Assembly (NCBI GenBank): GCA_937906455.1
Contig: CALCYT010000018.1
Span: 1-64,000, forward strand
Source: an uncultured Bacteroidales bacterium
Lineage (GTDB): Bacteria > Bacteroidota > Bacteroidia > Bacteroidales > F082
Length of the DNA: 64,000 nucleotides
Direction of reading: 5' to 3'
The translations under genes were made by a program, and so were the position numbers. Shown one piece after another: positions 8,264 through 16,588 of this stretch (position 1 is the first letter of the stretch; each line of letters opens with the position of its first letter). The notes beneath the pieces are model-generated. The model did not search any database, was not told where the DNA came from, and saw nothing but the letters and a program-made list of their open reading frames with translations.

Positions 8264-10840
8264 TCAGTAATTATCCCTATAATCCTTCTTCTTTGTCAGC
8301 TTCAGGTCTTGCAGTGCCGCCGCCTTCACGTTGATTTGAAAGTTCCACGATTTGTACGTCCCGTATGGAATCACGTTGAAGCGCATCTCCCAGCAATGCA
8401 GGTCTCGATAAACAGTCACCGAGGTATAAGATATCTTCTTCGCCTCGAAGTCCCATCCTGTCTGCGCCGATATCTTCCATTTTGGCGACAGCCGTATCTC
8501 ACCCGTCAAGCCTAACGTCTGCACCGTCGTCCTGTTGTCGCGCAAGAGGTAGTTGATGTACGATAAGTTGTTGGTTAGCCGCAGGTTATAACTCAGCGAC
8601 AGCGACCAGCTCGTTGACCAGTCGATATAGCCGTTAGGGTTGTTCCTGATGTCGTTCAGCTCTTCTTCTGAGGCGTTGGGCGATGCTATCATAGGCTTCT
8701 CCTCTTGCTTGCCTTTGCTCTTGTTTTTCTTGCTGAAGGTCTTGTCGTTGATGGTGTAGCTCGCGCTGAAGTTCCATGCCACGCTTTTCTTCCTGAGAAG
8801 ACGCCTGTTGACCTCCCACTCGAATTTGTTGAGCTGTTTCGTCCCCGTCGAGTCAAGCACATAAGGGTCCCAAATGCTCGAATATTGTATGCTGAGGTTC
8901 TTGAACAAAGTGGTTCGTCCGCTTACGCTGAGATACGACCAGTTCAACGAGTCTTTAGCGATGTCATAGTTCCCCGACAGCGTGAGATTCTCGATGAGGA
9001 CCACTTTTTTCAGGCCTGTCACAGTGTCTTTCCTTGATGGCACTTTCATCTCCAAATTGTTGCTCAGGCTATATGTTATGCGTCCCGAGCGTTGTGCCGC
9101 CGGAGCACCATAGATGGTGCCCTGGTAGTAGCTGTATTTCTGCTCTATGCCGTTGCCATCGATGTATGTGGAGTAATAGTTCCAGAAATCCTTGCTGAAA
9201 TCGGGGTTGTAGGAGAAACCTACCGTGGGAGTGAGCACATGCCTGACGGCTCGCACCGGACCGCGCTTGAACCTGAACATGCCGTAAACCTTGGTGGTGA
9301 TGTTACTCGACACGTCATACGTGAACACATTGCCGAACCTGTTGATGGTGTCGGTCTGCAGATGCCCGCTGCCGGTGCTGTCACACACCCAGTCCTTCTC
9401 GTAACGCTGCAGATACATCTTGTCGGTGAGGTTCACGGAAGTGGTCCAGGTGAAATATTTGAACAGTTTCACGGGCAAGTTGATCGGCACCCTGTGCTGT
9501 AAGCCGTTTTGCATGTTGTCGAGCCATCCGTCCTTGAAGAAGAGGCTGTCAGCCATGCTGATGTAGTTCCTCGCATTGGCCGAATAGCTGAGGTTTAACT
9601 CGCTGTACCAGCGTTTCTTGCTGCTTTTCCCGATGTTCTTCAGAGGATAGACGCGGTTCATGGTGAACGTTATCTCCGGCAAGGTGATGGTCATGATGTG
9701 CGTCAGGGTGTTCTGGCTGTGGCTGCCGTTCACCGTGAGATAATACCTGTTCGCGAAACTCGTCTGGAAGGCGATGCTCGACTGAAAGGTGTTGCTCAGA
9801 TACTCTGTCGTCGAGATGGCGTTGTATTTGTTGTAGTTGTTACTCACGATATATACATCGGCCGAAAACGACGACTTCGGCCTCGCCTTGGCGTCTTGCT
9901 TGTGCACCCATCGTATCTTGAAGTCGGTGCTCTCAGTATAGTCGGCGGAACCTTCCACACCTACTTTGTTGATGGCGTAACTCGCTGCCAACGAGCCGCT
10001 GAACTTGTATCTGCTGACGTATCTGAACGTGGGCTTCAACGCCCAGCTGCCTCGGGTGTAGATGTCTCCGATAATCTGTAAGTCCATGTGCTGGCTGATG
10101 CCCCAGTAATAACCGCCGTTCTCAAAGTAATAGCCGCGGTTCGCCGACTCACCAAACGACGGTATGATGAGACCTGAACGCTGGCCCTTGGATGTGGGTA
10201 TCAAGGCAAAAGGAATGACGGCAGGCAATGGAGTCTCCTCAAGCCGCGCATACAACATCTTCGCCACAATCTTGTCGTCGGGAATGACAATGGCCTTGTT
10301 GAAATGAAACTCGTAGTGCGGATGCTCGGGGTTGCTGCATGTGGTGAACGAGCCTGACCTCACGTGAATCTTGCCGTCGTCCATCTTCTTGATTTTGTTG
10401 CCGTGCAGATAGTTGTCGTTGTCCTCCGTGAACACCTTCCTGATGATGCCTTTTTTCGTGTCGAAATTAAACGACATCTCATCGGAAAAATATTTCTGCC
10501 CGGCTTGCGTGAAAACCGGCTTGCCCGCGATTTTACCCAAGCTGTCGGGCATGCCCTTCGCAAAGACGGTGTGCGCCTCGAAATCGAACTCTATGTAGTC
10601 GGCGTCAATCTCGATGTCTTCGTATTTTATGACAGCACCACCATAATAGAAAATCTTGTTGTGCTTGAAGTCCTGCACCGTCGAATCGTTGCACGTCCTG
10701 TCAATCTTATCATCAATGGCCGACTTCTTGCCCTGGTTCACAAGGCTGTCAGACGCATTCTGCCCTCTGCCATTTGCTATGAAAAGCGTCATGCAGAAGA
10801 AAAAAATGACAAAAAAACGATATGTTTGCCTTGTGAACAA
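8264..10840 (-). CDS. lptD: LPS-assembly outer membrane protein LptD-like
   Basis: The protein has 858 residues, starting at a TTG (10840); an in-frame stop just upstream and the hydrophobic leader RFFVIFFFCMTLFIANG argue against the ATG at 10792. The N-terminal part (about 50-190) is an OstA/LptA-like jellyroll (YYGGAVIKYEDIEIDADYIEF), and the rest is a large beta-barrel with alternating aromatic strands. ALIPTSKGQRSGLIIPSFG is the characteristic lumen/plug motif of Bacteroidota LptD homologues. LptD receives LPS from the LptA bridge and inserts it into the outer leaflet with LptE. The gene is divergent from an amidase gene, with back-to-back promoters between them. Confidence 0.88.
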   Translation of the reverse strand: MFTRQTYRFFVIFFFCMTLFIANGRGQNASDSLVNQGKKSAIDDKIDRTCNDSTVQDFKHNKIFYYGGAVIKYEDIEIDADYIEFDFEAHTVFAKGMPDSLGKIAGKPVFTQAGQKYFSDEMSFNFDTKKGIIRKVFTEDNDNYLHGNKIKKMDDGKIHVRSGSFTTCSNPEHPHYEFHFNKAIVIPDDKIVAKMLYARLEETPLPAVIPFALIPTSKGQRSGLIIPSFGESANRGYYFENGGYYWGISQHMDLQIIGDIYTRGSWALKPTFRYVSRYKFSGSLAASYAINKVGVEGSADYTESTDFKIRWVHKQDAKARPKSSFSADVYIVSNNYNKYNAISTTEYLSNTFQSSIAFQTSFANRYYLTVNGSHSQNTLTHIMTITLPEITFTMNRVYPLKNIGKSSKKRWYSELNLSYSANARNYISMADSLFFKDGWLDNMQNGLQHRVPINLPVKLFKYFTWTTSVNLTDKMYLQRYEKDWVCDSTGSGHLQTDTINRFGNVFTYDVSSNITTKVYGMFRFKRGPVRAVRHVLTPTVGFSYNPDFSKDFWNYYSTYIDGNGIEQKYSYYQGTIYGAPAAQRSGRITYSLSNNLEMKVPSRKDTVTGLKKVVLIENLTLSGNYDIAKDSLNWSYLSVSGRTTLFKNLSIQYSSIWDPYVLDSTGTKQLNKFEWEVNRRLLRKKSVAWNFSASYTINDKTFSKKNKSKGKQEEKPMIASPNASEEELNDIRNNPNGYIDWSTSWSLSLSYNLRLTNNLSYINYLLRDNRTTVQTLGLTGEIRLSPKWKISAQTGWDFEAKKISYTSVTVYRDLHCWEMRFNVIPYGTYKSWNFQINVKAAALQDLKLTKKKDYRDNY

Positions 10841-10850
10841 GATTTTTTTC

Positions 10851-10858
10851 TATTTTTG
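10851..10858 (+). promoter_or_regulatory. Predicted -7 box TATTTTTG for the amidase gene
   Basis: This is a perfect TAnnTTTG element with TTTG at 10825-10828 and TTG at 10831-10833 as possible -33 elements. It lies 37 bp before the amidase ATG and partly overlaps the leader of the divergent lptD. Confidence 0.6.
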
Positions 10859-10878
10859 TAAAAAATTATTTCAATCTG

Positions 10879-10886
10879 CAAAGATA
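10879..10886 (-). promoter_or_regulatory. Predicted -7 box TATCTTTG for lptD
   Basis: The minus strand reads TATCTTTG, a perfect TAnnTTTG match, 38 bp before the TTG start of lptD. It faces the amidase promoter, so initiation at the two may interfere. Confidence 0.55.
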
Positions 10887-10895
10887 CGGTTTTTT

Positions 10896-11942
10896 ATGAA
10901 ATACAGACTTATATTTTTTATTACATTTATGTGTTTTTGGCTTGTTCCGACAGACAACAAGGCCCAAACGACTAAGATTCAAACTGTTGTGCTCGATGCA
11001 GGTCACGGCGGAAAAGACGGCGGAGCAGTGGGAAAACAAGGAAAAGAAAAGGATATCACCCTCGCTGTCGCGAAAAAAACAGGCGAGTATATCAAACAAA
11101 ATTACCCTGATGTGAAGGTCGTTTACACCCGTACCACCGATGTGTTCGTCGAACTCATGGAACGCGCCCGCATCGCTAATAGCAATAATGCTGATGTGTT
11201 TATCTCAATACATTGTAACTCAGTGGCTAACGCGTCAAAGACTAACGGAGTGGAGACGTTTATCATGGGTGAACACCGCAACAACGCTAATCTCGATGTC
11301 GCTAAACGCGAGAACGCCTCCATCCTCTATGAAAACGACGCCATGGACAACTACGACGGCTTCGACCCGAACAGCACCGAGGCATACATAGCGTTCAGCT
11401 TCCTGCAAAGCGAATATAAACAACGCTCACTCGAATTTGCCGAACTCGTCCAAAATGAGCTGGTTTACAAGGCAAAACGCGGCGACAGAGGCGTGCAGCA
11501 GGCAGGCTTTCTCGTGCTGTACAAGACAGCGATGCCGTCAATCCTCATAGAACTGGGCTTCATCTCAAATCCTGACGAAGAACAATATATGATGTCGGGC
11601 GACGGACAAGACCGCCTCGCATCGGCGATATACCGGGCATTCGGGAAATATAAGGCACATTACGAGAAGGAGTCAGTACGGCTGAAACAGGAGATAACCC
11701 CTAAAGACGAGGGCGTCGTATATAAAGTGCAATTTGCCACATGCAACCAGCCCGTCAACAAGCCTGAAAACGTGTACAAAGACTTGCAAGATATTGAGTG
11801 TTACGAACATAACGGCATGTTCAAATATACAGCCGGACGCTTCACCAAAGAAGCCGACGCCATAAAATATAAACGTGAAGTGGTCAAAAAAGGCTATAAA
11901 GACGCCTTCGTGGTGAAGTTCGAGAACGGAGAACGCAAATAA
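10896..11942 (+). CDS. N-acetylmuramoyl-L-alanine amidase (Amidase_3)
   Basis: The protein has 348 residues. I chose ATG 10896 because the signal peptide MKYRLIFFITFMCFWLVPT starts there; longer in-frame extensions would run through the divergent promoter region. The zinc amidase domain (about 30-250) shows VVLDAGHGGKDGGAVG with the first His ligand, a Glu in the FVELMERARIAN region, ISIHCNS with the next His, and ILIELGFISN with the catalytic Glu. It cleaves the amide between MurNAc and the stem peptide during septum splitting and turnover. The C-terminal 75 residues (VVYKVQFATC...YKDAFVVKF) look SPOR-like, which would direct it to denuded septal glycan. Its stop abuts the stop of the convergent peptidase. 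Confidence 0.93.
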   Translation: MKYRLIFFITFMCFWLVPTDNKAQTTKIQTVVLDAGHGGKDGGAVGKQGKEKDITLAVAKKTGEYIKQNYPDVKVVYTRTTDVFVELMERARIANSNNADVFISIHCNSVANASKTNGVETFIMGEHRNNANLDVAKRENASILYENDAMDNYDGFDPNSTEAYIAFSFLQSEYKQRSLEFAELVQNELVYKAKRGDRGVQQAGFLVLYKTAMPSILIELGFISNPDEEQYMMSGDGQDRLASAIYRAFGKYKAHYEKESVRLKQEITPKDEGVVYKVQFATCNQPVNKPENVYKDLQDIECYEHNGMFKYTAGRFTKEADAIKYKREVVKKGYKDAFVVKFENGERK

Positions 11943-14084
11943 TTATAGGTTCTCCTTGAAATACTCCGTGATTTTCTTAATCAAATGTGCCCTGTCCATG
12001 CCATAAACGTTATGGTCGTGACCCGGATATACAAAGTAATCCATGAGCTTGCCGTTGTGGATGGCGTTCTCCACAAATGAGAGGCTGTTCTGCCACATCA
12101 CCACAGGGTCGGTGGTGCAGTGAATCATCAGCAGCTTGCCCTCAAGCTTGTCGGTCTTGTTGTCCAAAGCCGTCAACTCATAGCCCTCGGGGTTCTCCTG
12201 CGGAGTGTCCATGTAACGCTCGCCATACATTATCTCATAGTATTTCCAGTTGATGACAGGACCGCCGGCCACACTGACTTTAAACGTCTCTGGATAGTTG
12301 ATTTTCAATGATGTTGACATAAATCCGCCATAGCTCCAGCCGTCGGAGCCTATGCGCTCCGGGTCAACGTATGGCTTGGTCTTGAGGTACTCTATACCCG
12401 TCATCTGGTCGTGCATCTCCATCTGCCCGCACTGACGGTGTATCACCTGTTCGAAGGCCTCGCCACGGTCGGCAGAGCCTCTGTTATCGACAGTAAACAC
12501 TATGAAGCCTTCCTGCGCAAGGTAGTTGAGGTAGATGCCGGCACCGGCTAACCATGTGTCGGTGATGAGCTGTGCGTGCGGACCGCCGTAAACATATACA
12601 ATAACCGGGTATTTCTCGTTTTCATCGAAGTTGTACGGCTTGATGATGCGGGTGTATAAGTCCTGCCCGTCCTCCGACTTGATGGTGTCAAGCTCCGTCA
12701 CCCCGATGTTGTAGTCTTTGATGGGGTTCTCGGCTTGATACAATGGCGCGAAGAACCTTCCTTTGGCATCCATGATGTCGGCGGCTCTCGGCACGTCGGT
12801 GCTCGTGTAGTTGTCGATGAAGAACCTGCCGCTCTTGCTTGGCGACACGCTGTGAGTGCCGTGCTTCTGCGTGATCCTCACCTTCTTGCCGCTCTTGAGA
12901 CTCACCATGTAGAAATGCCGCTGCAACGGACTGACTTCCGTCGAGGTGTAATAGGCGTTGCCGTTGCCGTCAAAGCCGTCGAACGAGGTGACCACATAAT
13001 TGCCCTTTTCAATCTGTCTGGCTTTCAATGTCTTGGTGTTGTGCAGCCAGATATGATAATAGCCGTCGCGCTGGGCAAGCCACACAAACTCGGTGGTGCT
13101 GCCCGGCAGGAAATACGCCGGTCCCTGCGGCTCTACAAACTGCTCGTCCTCGTCGTGGAAGATGGTCTTGTTGAACTCGCCGTTCAAGGCGTTGTATTCG
13201 TTGAAGTTGAGCGTGTCCTGCCCGCGGTTCAAGATGCCGATGTAAATCTTCTCGTTGTCGTTGTTCCATGTGATGGCAGTGAGATAATGCTCCTCAGGCT
13301 CGCCGGTCTGCATCACCACGTCGGTGCCGGCCGCTATGTCGTAAACGTGCAGCTTCACTATGTGCGACGTCATGCCAGCCATCGGGTATTTTATCGGCTT
13401 CGCCTCGGCGATGCGTGTGGTGATGTCAACGATGGGATAGTCCGTCACCATGCTCTCGTCCATCAGATAATAGGCGAGCTTGCTGCCGTCGGGCGACCAG
13501 AAGATACCCCCGTTGATGGCGAACTCGTTGCGATGCACCGACTGCCCGGCTATGACATGGTCGGGGTTCTCGGTGAGCCTGAGCTGCCTGCCACCGTCGG
13601 CGATGTAAAGGTCGTTGCCTATGGTGTAAGCTACACGCATCGTCTTGACGTTGAGAGTGGTGTTCTCCGCATCAGATGGGAACGCCGTGAGTTTCTTTAT
13701 CGATTTATCCTTGATATTCAAAAGGTTAAGAGTCGTGTTGCCGTCGTCGTTTCTCTTATAGAAATATCCGGAGTTCTCGTCAAGCCACGTGATGTTGGGC
13801 AGCCGCTTGAACTCGTCAAAGCCAATCTCTTTGGCAATGATATTGAGTTGGTCAAGGCTGAGAAGCGTGTGCGACGACTTCTCTCCGGGAGTCTGGTATC
13901 TCAACTCGTTCTCCTCGGCGAAGACATACTTGTCGGTGTCGCCTAACCATTTGAAACTCTTGCCTCTGGCATACACTGCGTAGTTGTTGTACGAAGCGTC
14001 CTCAGGCGTAAACATCTTCTTTTCCTGTGCAAATGATGTCACAACTAACATCAATGCCATAATACTAATAACACACTTTTTCAT
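11943..14084 (-). CDS. Dipeptidyl peptidase IV-like S9 family serine peptidase
   Basis: The protein has 713 residues with a signal peptide (MKKCVISIMALMLVVTSFAQ). An N-terminal eight-bladed beta-propeller (about 40-470) precedes a C-terminal alpha/beta hydrolase. The predicted catalytic triad is Ser584 in GWSYGGF, Asp659 in HCTTDPV and His691 in GHDHNVYG, with DPP4-like spacing (Asp to His is 32 residues in both). It removes N-terminal dipeptides, usually Xaa-Pro, from peptides in the periplasm or outside the cell, as in asaccharolytic Bacteroidales that live on peptides. Length fits the family. Confidence 0.92.
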   Translation of the reverse strand: MKKCVISIMALMLVVTSFAQEKKMFTPEDASYNNYAVYARGKSFKWLGDTDKYVFAEENELRYQTPGEKSSHTLLSLDQLNIIAKEIGFDEFKRLPNITWLDENSGYFYKRNDDGNTTLNLLNIKDKSIKKLTAFPSDAENTTLNVKTMRVAYTIGNDLYIADGGRQLRLTENPDHVIAGQSVHRNEFAINGGIFWSPDGSKLAYYLMDESMVTDYPIVDITTRIAEAKPIKYPMAGMTSHIVKLHVYDIAAGTDVVMQTGEPEEHYLTAITWNNDNEKIYIGILNRGQDTLNFNEYNALNGEFNKTIFHDEDEQFVEPQGPAYFLPGSTTEFVWLAQRDGYYHIWLHNTKTLKARQIEKGNYVVTSFDGFDGNGNAYYTSTEVSPLQRHFYMVSLKSGKKVRITQKHGTHSVSPSKSGRFFIDNYTSTDVPRAADIMDAKGRFFAPLYQAENPIKDYNIGVTELDTIKSEDGQDLYTRIIKPYNFDENEKYPVIVYVYGGPHAQLITDTWLAGAGIYLNYLAQEGFIVFTVDNRGSADRGEAFEQVIHRQCGQMEMHDQMTGIEYLKTKPYVDPERIGSDGWSYGGFMSTSLKINYPETFKVSVAGGPVINWKYYEIMYGERYMDTPQENPEGYELTALDNKTDKLEGKLLMIHCTTDPVVMWQNSLSFVENAIHNGKLMDYFVYPGHDHNVYGMDRAHLIKKITEYFKENL

Positions 14085-14115
14085 ATTTTTTAATAACTTG
14101 ATTGTTCTTTTAAAT

Positions 14116-14170
14116 CGTCATTAAATTCAATGGGATTTCTCGATTCCGCTTCGCTTCACTCGAAATGACG
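14116..14170. repeat. REP-like element with 7-bp terminal inverted repeats
   Basis: CGTCATT at 14116-14122 and AATGACG at 14164-14170 bracket a 55-bp unit containing gatttctcgattccgcttcg and a second partial inversion (tttctcga with tcgaaat). Read on the minus strand it begins gtcatttcgagtgaagcg, a wording I associate with dispersed intergenic elements of Bacteroidota. It lies between the S9 peptidase start and the GGGP synthase stop. Confidence 0.6.
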
Positions 14171-14172
14171 GC

Positions 14173-14901
14173 TTATACGTTATGTATCGCTTCCGCAAAC
14201 TTTTTCAATAAATCAGGCTCTTTCTCAAACGCCGTTCCTATGGTGATGATGTCGGCTCCGGCTTTTGCTGCCTCCGCTGCCATTTCAGGTGTCCTGATGC
14301 CTCCGCCCACTATCAGCGGTATCTTTATCATCTGTCGAACCTTCGAAATCATGCTTGTGGACACCGGCATCGTGGCACCTGAGCCTGCCTCAAGGTATAT
14401 GAGCTTCAGCCCGAGCATCTCGCCGGCGATGGCGGTGCACATGGCGATGTCGTCTTTGTCGTGAGGTATGGGCGTGGTGTCGCTCATGTATGACACCGAC
14501 GTGGCCTTCCCGCTGTCGATGAGCATGTAACCCGTCGGGATAATCTCATTGCCGTAGAGCTTCAGATACGGCGCCGCTATGACATGCCGCCCGATGAGCA
14601 TCTCGGGATTCCTTCCAGAGATGAGCGAGAGCAATAGAAAACCATCGCAATACTTGCTGATTTGCAACGAGTTGCCGGGAAAAATCAACACCGGGATGTC
14701 GCAGTTCGCCTTGATGAGCTTGATGCAGTGGTCAAGACTGTCGGTGACTAACAGACTGCCGCCCACAAAGAAGAAATCCACAGCAGCGACCTTGGCCTTC
14801 TCCACTATCGAGAGAATCTGCGCATCGGTGGGCTTGTCGGGATCCACAAGAACCGCAAGCTTTTTACGGCTTTTATCTAAAAATTTGTCGTATGTCGTCA
14901 T
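14173..14901 (-). CDS. Geranylgeranylglyceryl/heptaprenylglyceryl phosphate synthase family
   Basis: The protein has 242 residues, a TIM-barrel prenyltransferase that joins sn-glycerol-1-phosphate to a polyprenyl diphosphate. Motifs are AVLVDPDKP near the N-terminus, FFVGGSLLV, IPVLIFPGNSLQIS, the substrate-side YLEAGSGA, and the C-terminal phosphate-binding PLIVGGGIRTPEMA and ADIITIGTAFE. The Bacteroidota enzymes of this group are known to be GGGP-synthase-like. The gene sits between the S9 peptidase and a histidine kinase on the same strand. The downstream ether-lipid fate in this organism is not indicated by neighbours. Confidence 0.9.
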   Translation of the reverse strand: MTTYDKFLDKSRKKLAVLVDPDKPTDAQILSIVEKAKVAAVDFFFVGGSLLVTDSLDHCIKLIKANCDIPVLIFPGNSLQISKYCDGFLLLSLISGRNPEMLIGRHVIAAPYLKLYGNEIIPTGYMLIDSGKATSVSYMSDTTPIPHDKDDIAMCTAIAGEMLGLKLIYLEAGSGATMPVSTSMISKVRQMIKIPLIVGGGIRTPEMAAEAAKAGADIITIGTAFEKEPDLLKKFAEAIHNV

Positions 14902-14962
14902 AACTTGATTTTAAACCACGAAATTACTACATTTTCTTTAATGAGTAGCGATATTTTTTGAA

Positions 14963-16468
14963 TTATTTTTTCAAGACGATTCTGAAAGTGGTGCCTTGCC
15001 CTGTCACACTGTTCTTGACGAAGATTTTTCCCTTGTGGTAATCCTCTATGATACGCTTGGCGAGCGAGAGGCCGAGACCCCAGCCGCGTTTCTTGGAGGT
15101 GTATCCTGGCTTGAAAATCTGCTTGTACATCGAGCGCGGCATGCCTTTGCCGGTGTCGCTGATGTCGATGAACACGCTGCTGTCGTCCTCCGTCATCTCC
15201 ACCGTGATTTTCCCTTTGTCGGTCATGGCGTCGATGGCGTTCTTGGTGAGATTCTCCAAAACCCAGCTGAACAAGGCGGCATTCAAAGGTATAACTATCT
15301 CACGCACAGGCAGCTGTATGTCAAATTCAAACTTCGCCGAGAAACGCCGCTGAAGGTATTTCATGGTCTTGTCAACGGCTGCCACCACGTCGGTGCTCTC
15401 CAATGTGGGGATGGAGCCTATCTTAGAGAAACGCTCCGTGATGGTGTTGAGCCTGTCAATGTCGTATTCCATCTCCGCCGTCCCCACAAACGGCTTCTCC
15501 TCTATCTTCAGAAGCTCGACCCAGCCCATCAGCGAACTTAATGGCGTGCCAATCTGATGAGCGGTCTCCTTCGCCATGCCTGCCCATACCTGATTCTGCT
15601 CCGAACGCCGTACATAACTGAACAGAAGGTATGCCAAAAGCACAAACAAACCGAAAATCAACATCTGGACAAGCGGAAAATATCGCATCTGCAACAGCAG
15701 GTCGGAACCTCGGTAATAAATGTAAACCTTGTTGTCATCAAGATAGTTCACCTTTATCGGATAATTGTCGGCTTGCATGGCTCGTATCTGATTCTCAACG
15801 TATTGCGGGTCTTTCATCTTGATGGAGTCGAGGTTGCCATAAGCTAAGACGGTGTTGTCGATGCTGTCCATGATGATGACAGGCGCACCTACCGCGTTGT
15901 CGGTCACGTCGGTGATGAAAAGGTTGAACAAATCATCCAAAACGCCTTTCAACTCCGAATATATCAGCGATTCTTTGTAAAAAAGCCATTTTGTCTTGCC
16001 GAAAAGGTCTATTTTTATGGGCTGATATACGTTGAACTCGCGTATCATCTCCTCATCGAACCTCGTCTTGTCTTTCAGATGCTCCGGCATGTTGATCGAG
16101 AGGTCGATGTTCCTGCTGTTGTCAGTAATCACTACAGGAATGCTGATGTTGCTCTGTATGATGTCAAGATAAATGGATGTGTTCTCGTCAGGCCTCGCCT
16201 CAAGGAAGCTCTCATAAGCTTTCGCCAAAAGCTGCACGCGTTTCTGCTCCTGCTCGCTCACCTCGTTGAAGAACACTTTGGTGTAATTCATCAGCTCGGC
16301 ATGGCTCTGCACCGCCTCGGCCCACATCTCAATCTGCTTCGTCTCCTGCGCCGCAAAATGCTTCACTAATCGGCTCGTATATTGTATCGATATGGTGATG
16401 ATCAAGACCGCCAGCACCGCTAACGCTAAATTCCACCATCTTTTCCGTATGTAAATGTTCGTTTTCAT
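14963..16468 (-). CDS. Membrane-bound sensor histidine kinase
   Basis: The protein has 501 residues from ATG 16468. TM1 (about 10-30) and TM2 (about 265-290) flank a 235-residue periplasmic sensor domain of no family I recognise. The cytoplasmic part has a DHp helix with the phosphoacceptor His in ETAHQIGTPLSSLMGW, then a HATPase_c domain with an N box (ENLTKNAIDAM), G1 (DISDTGKGMP) and a G2-type GWGLGLSLAKRI. No response regulator lies next to it, so it is an orphan unless it signals to a distant partner. The gene is divergent from a TPR-HTH regulator, with a 32-bp repeated promoter-like sequence between them. Confidence 0.9.
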   Translation of the reverse strand: MKTNIYIRKRWWNLALAVLAVLIITISIQYTSRLVKHFAAQETKQIEMWAEAVQSHAELMNYTKVFFNEVSEQEQKRVQLLAKAYESFLEARPDENTSIYLDIIQSNISIPVVITDNSRNIDLSINMPEHLKDKTRFDEEMIREFNVYQPIKIDLFGKTKWLFYKESLIYSELKGVLDDLFNLFITDVTDNAVGAPVIIMDSIDNTVLAYGNLDSIKMKDPQYVENQIRAMQADNYPIKVNYLDDNKVYIYYRGSDLLLQMRYFPLVQMLIFGLFVLLAYLLFSYVRRSEQNQVWAGMAKETAHQIGTPLSSLMGWVELLKIEEKPFVGTAEMEYDIDRLNTITERFSKIGSIPTLESTDVVAAVDKTMKYLQRRFSAKFEFDIQLPVREIVIPLNAALFSWVLENLTKNAIDAMTDKGKITVEMTEDDSSVFIDISDTGKGMPRSMYKQIFKPGYTSKKRGWGLGLSLAKRIIEDYHKGKIFVKNSVTGQGTTFRIVLKK

Positions 16469-16503
16469 ACCACAAAAATACAAAAATTTTCTTAATTTAT
16501 ATA

Positions 16504-16535
16504 TGTGTAGCGAAAAATGTTGTAATTTTACACGT
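16504..16535 (+). promoter_or_regulatory. 32-bp sequence repeated upstream of leuS; promoter-like
   Basis: The 32 bases starting TGTGTAGCGAAAAATG and ending TTTTACACGT are identical to 22273-22304. They contain TAATTTTA, close to TAnnTTTG, and GTGTA/TACAC inverted arms. This copy is 54 bp before the TPR-HTH gene; the other is 30 bp before leuS. Confidence 0.6.
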
Positions 16536-16588
16536 CATTAGAAACGTCGAAAACGCGTCAATAGTATGTTTCTAAACATTTTTAAGGC

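Noticed and set aside
8254..8271. Inverted repeat ATTACTG-N4-CAGTAAT across the lptD stop as a terminator
   Set aside because: The arms are only 7 bp, AT-rich, and no T-run follows on the minus strand.
10656..10895. An 80-residue N-terminal extension of the amidase
   Set aside because: It would cross the divergent lptD start and both promoter boxes and place the signal peptide internally; ATG 10896 fits the export signal.
12735..13946. A 403-codon plus-strand frame opposite the S9 peptidase
   Set aside because: It is a shadow frame produced by the codon usage of the peptidase gene; no recognisable protein pattern is seen.
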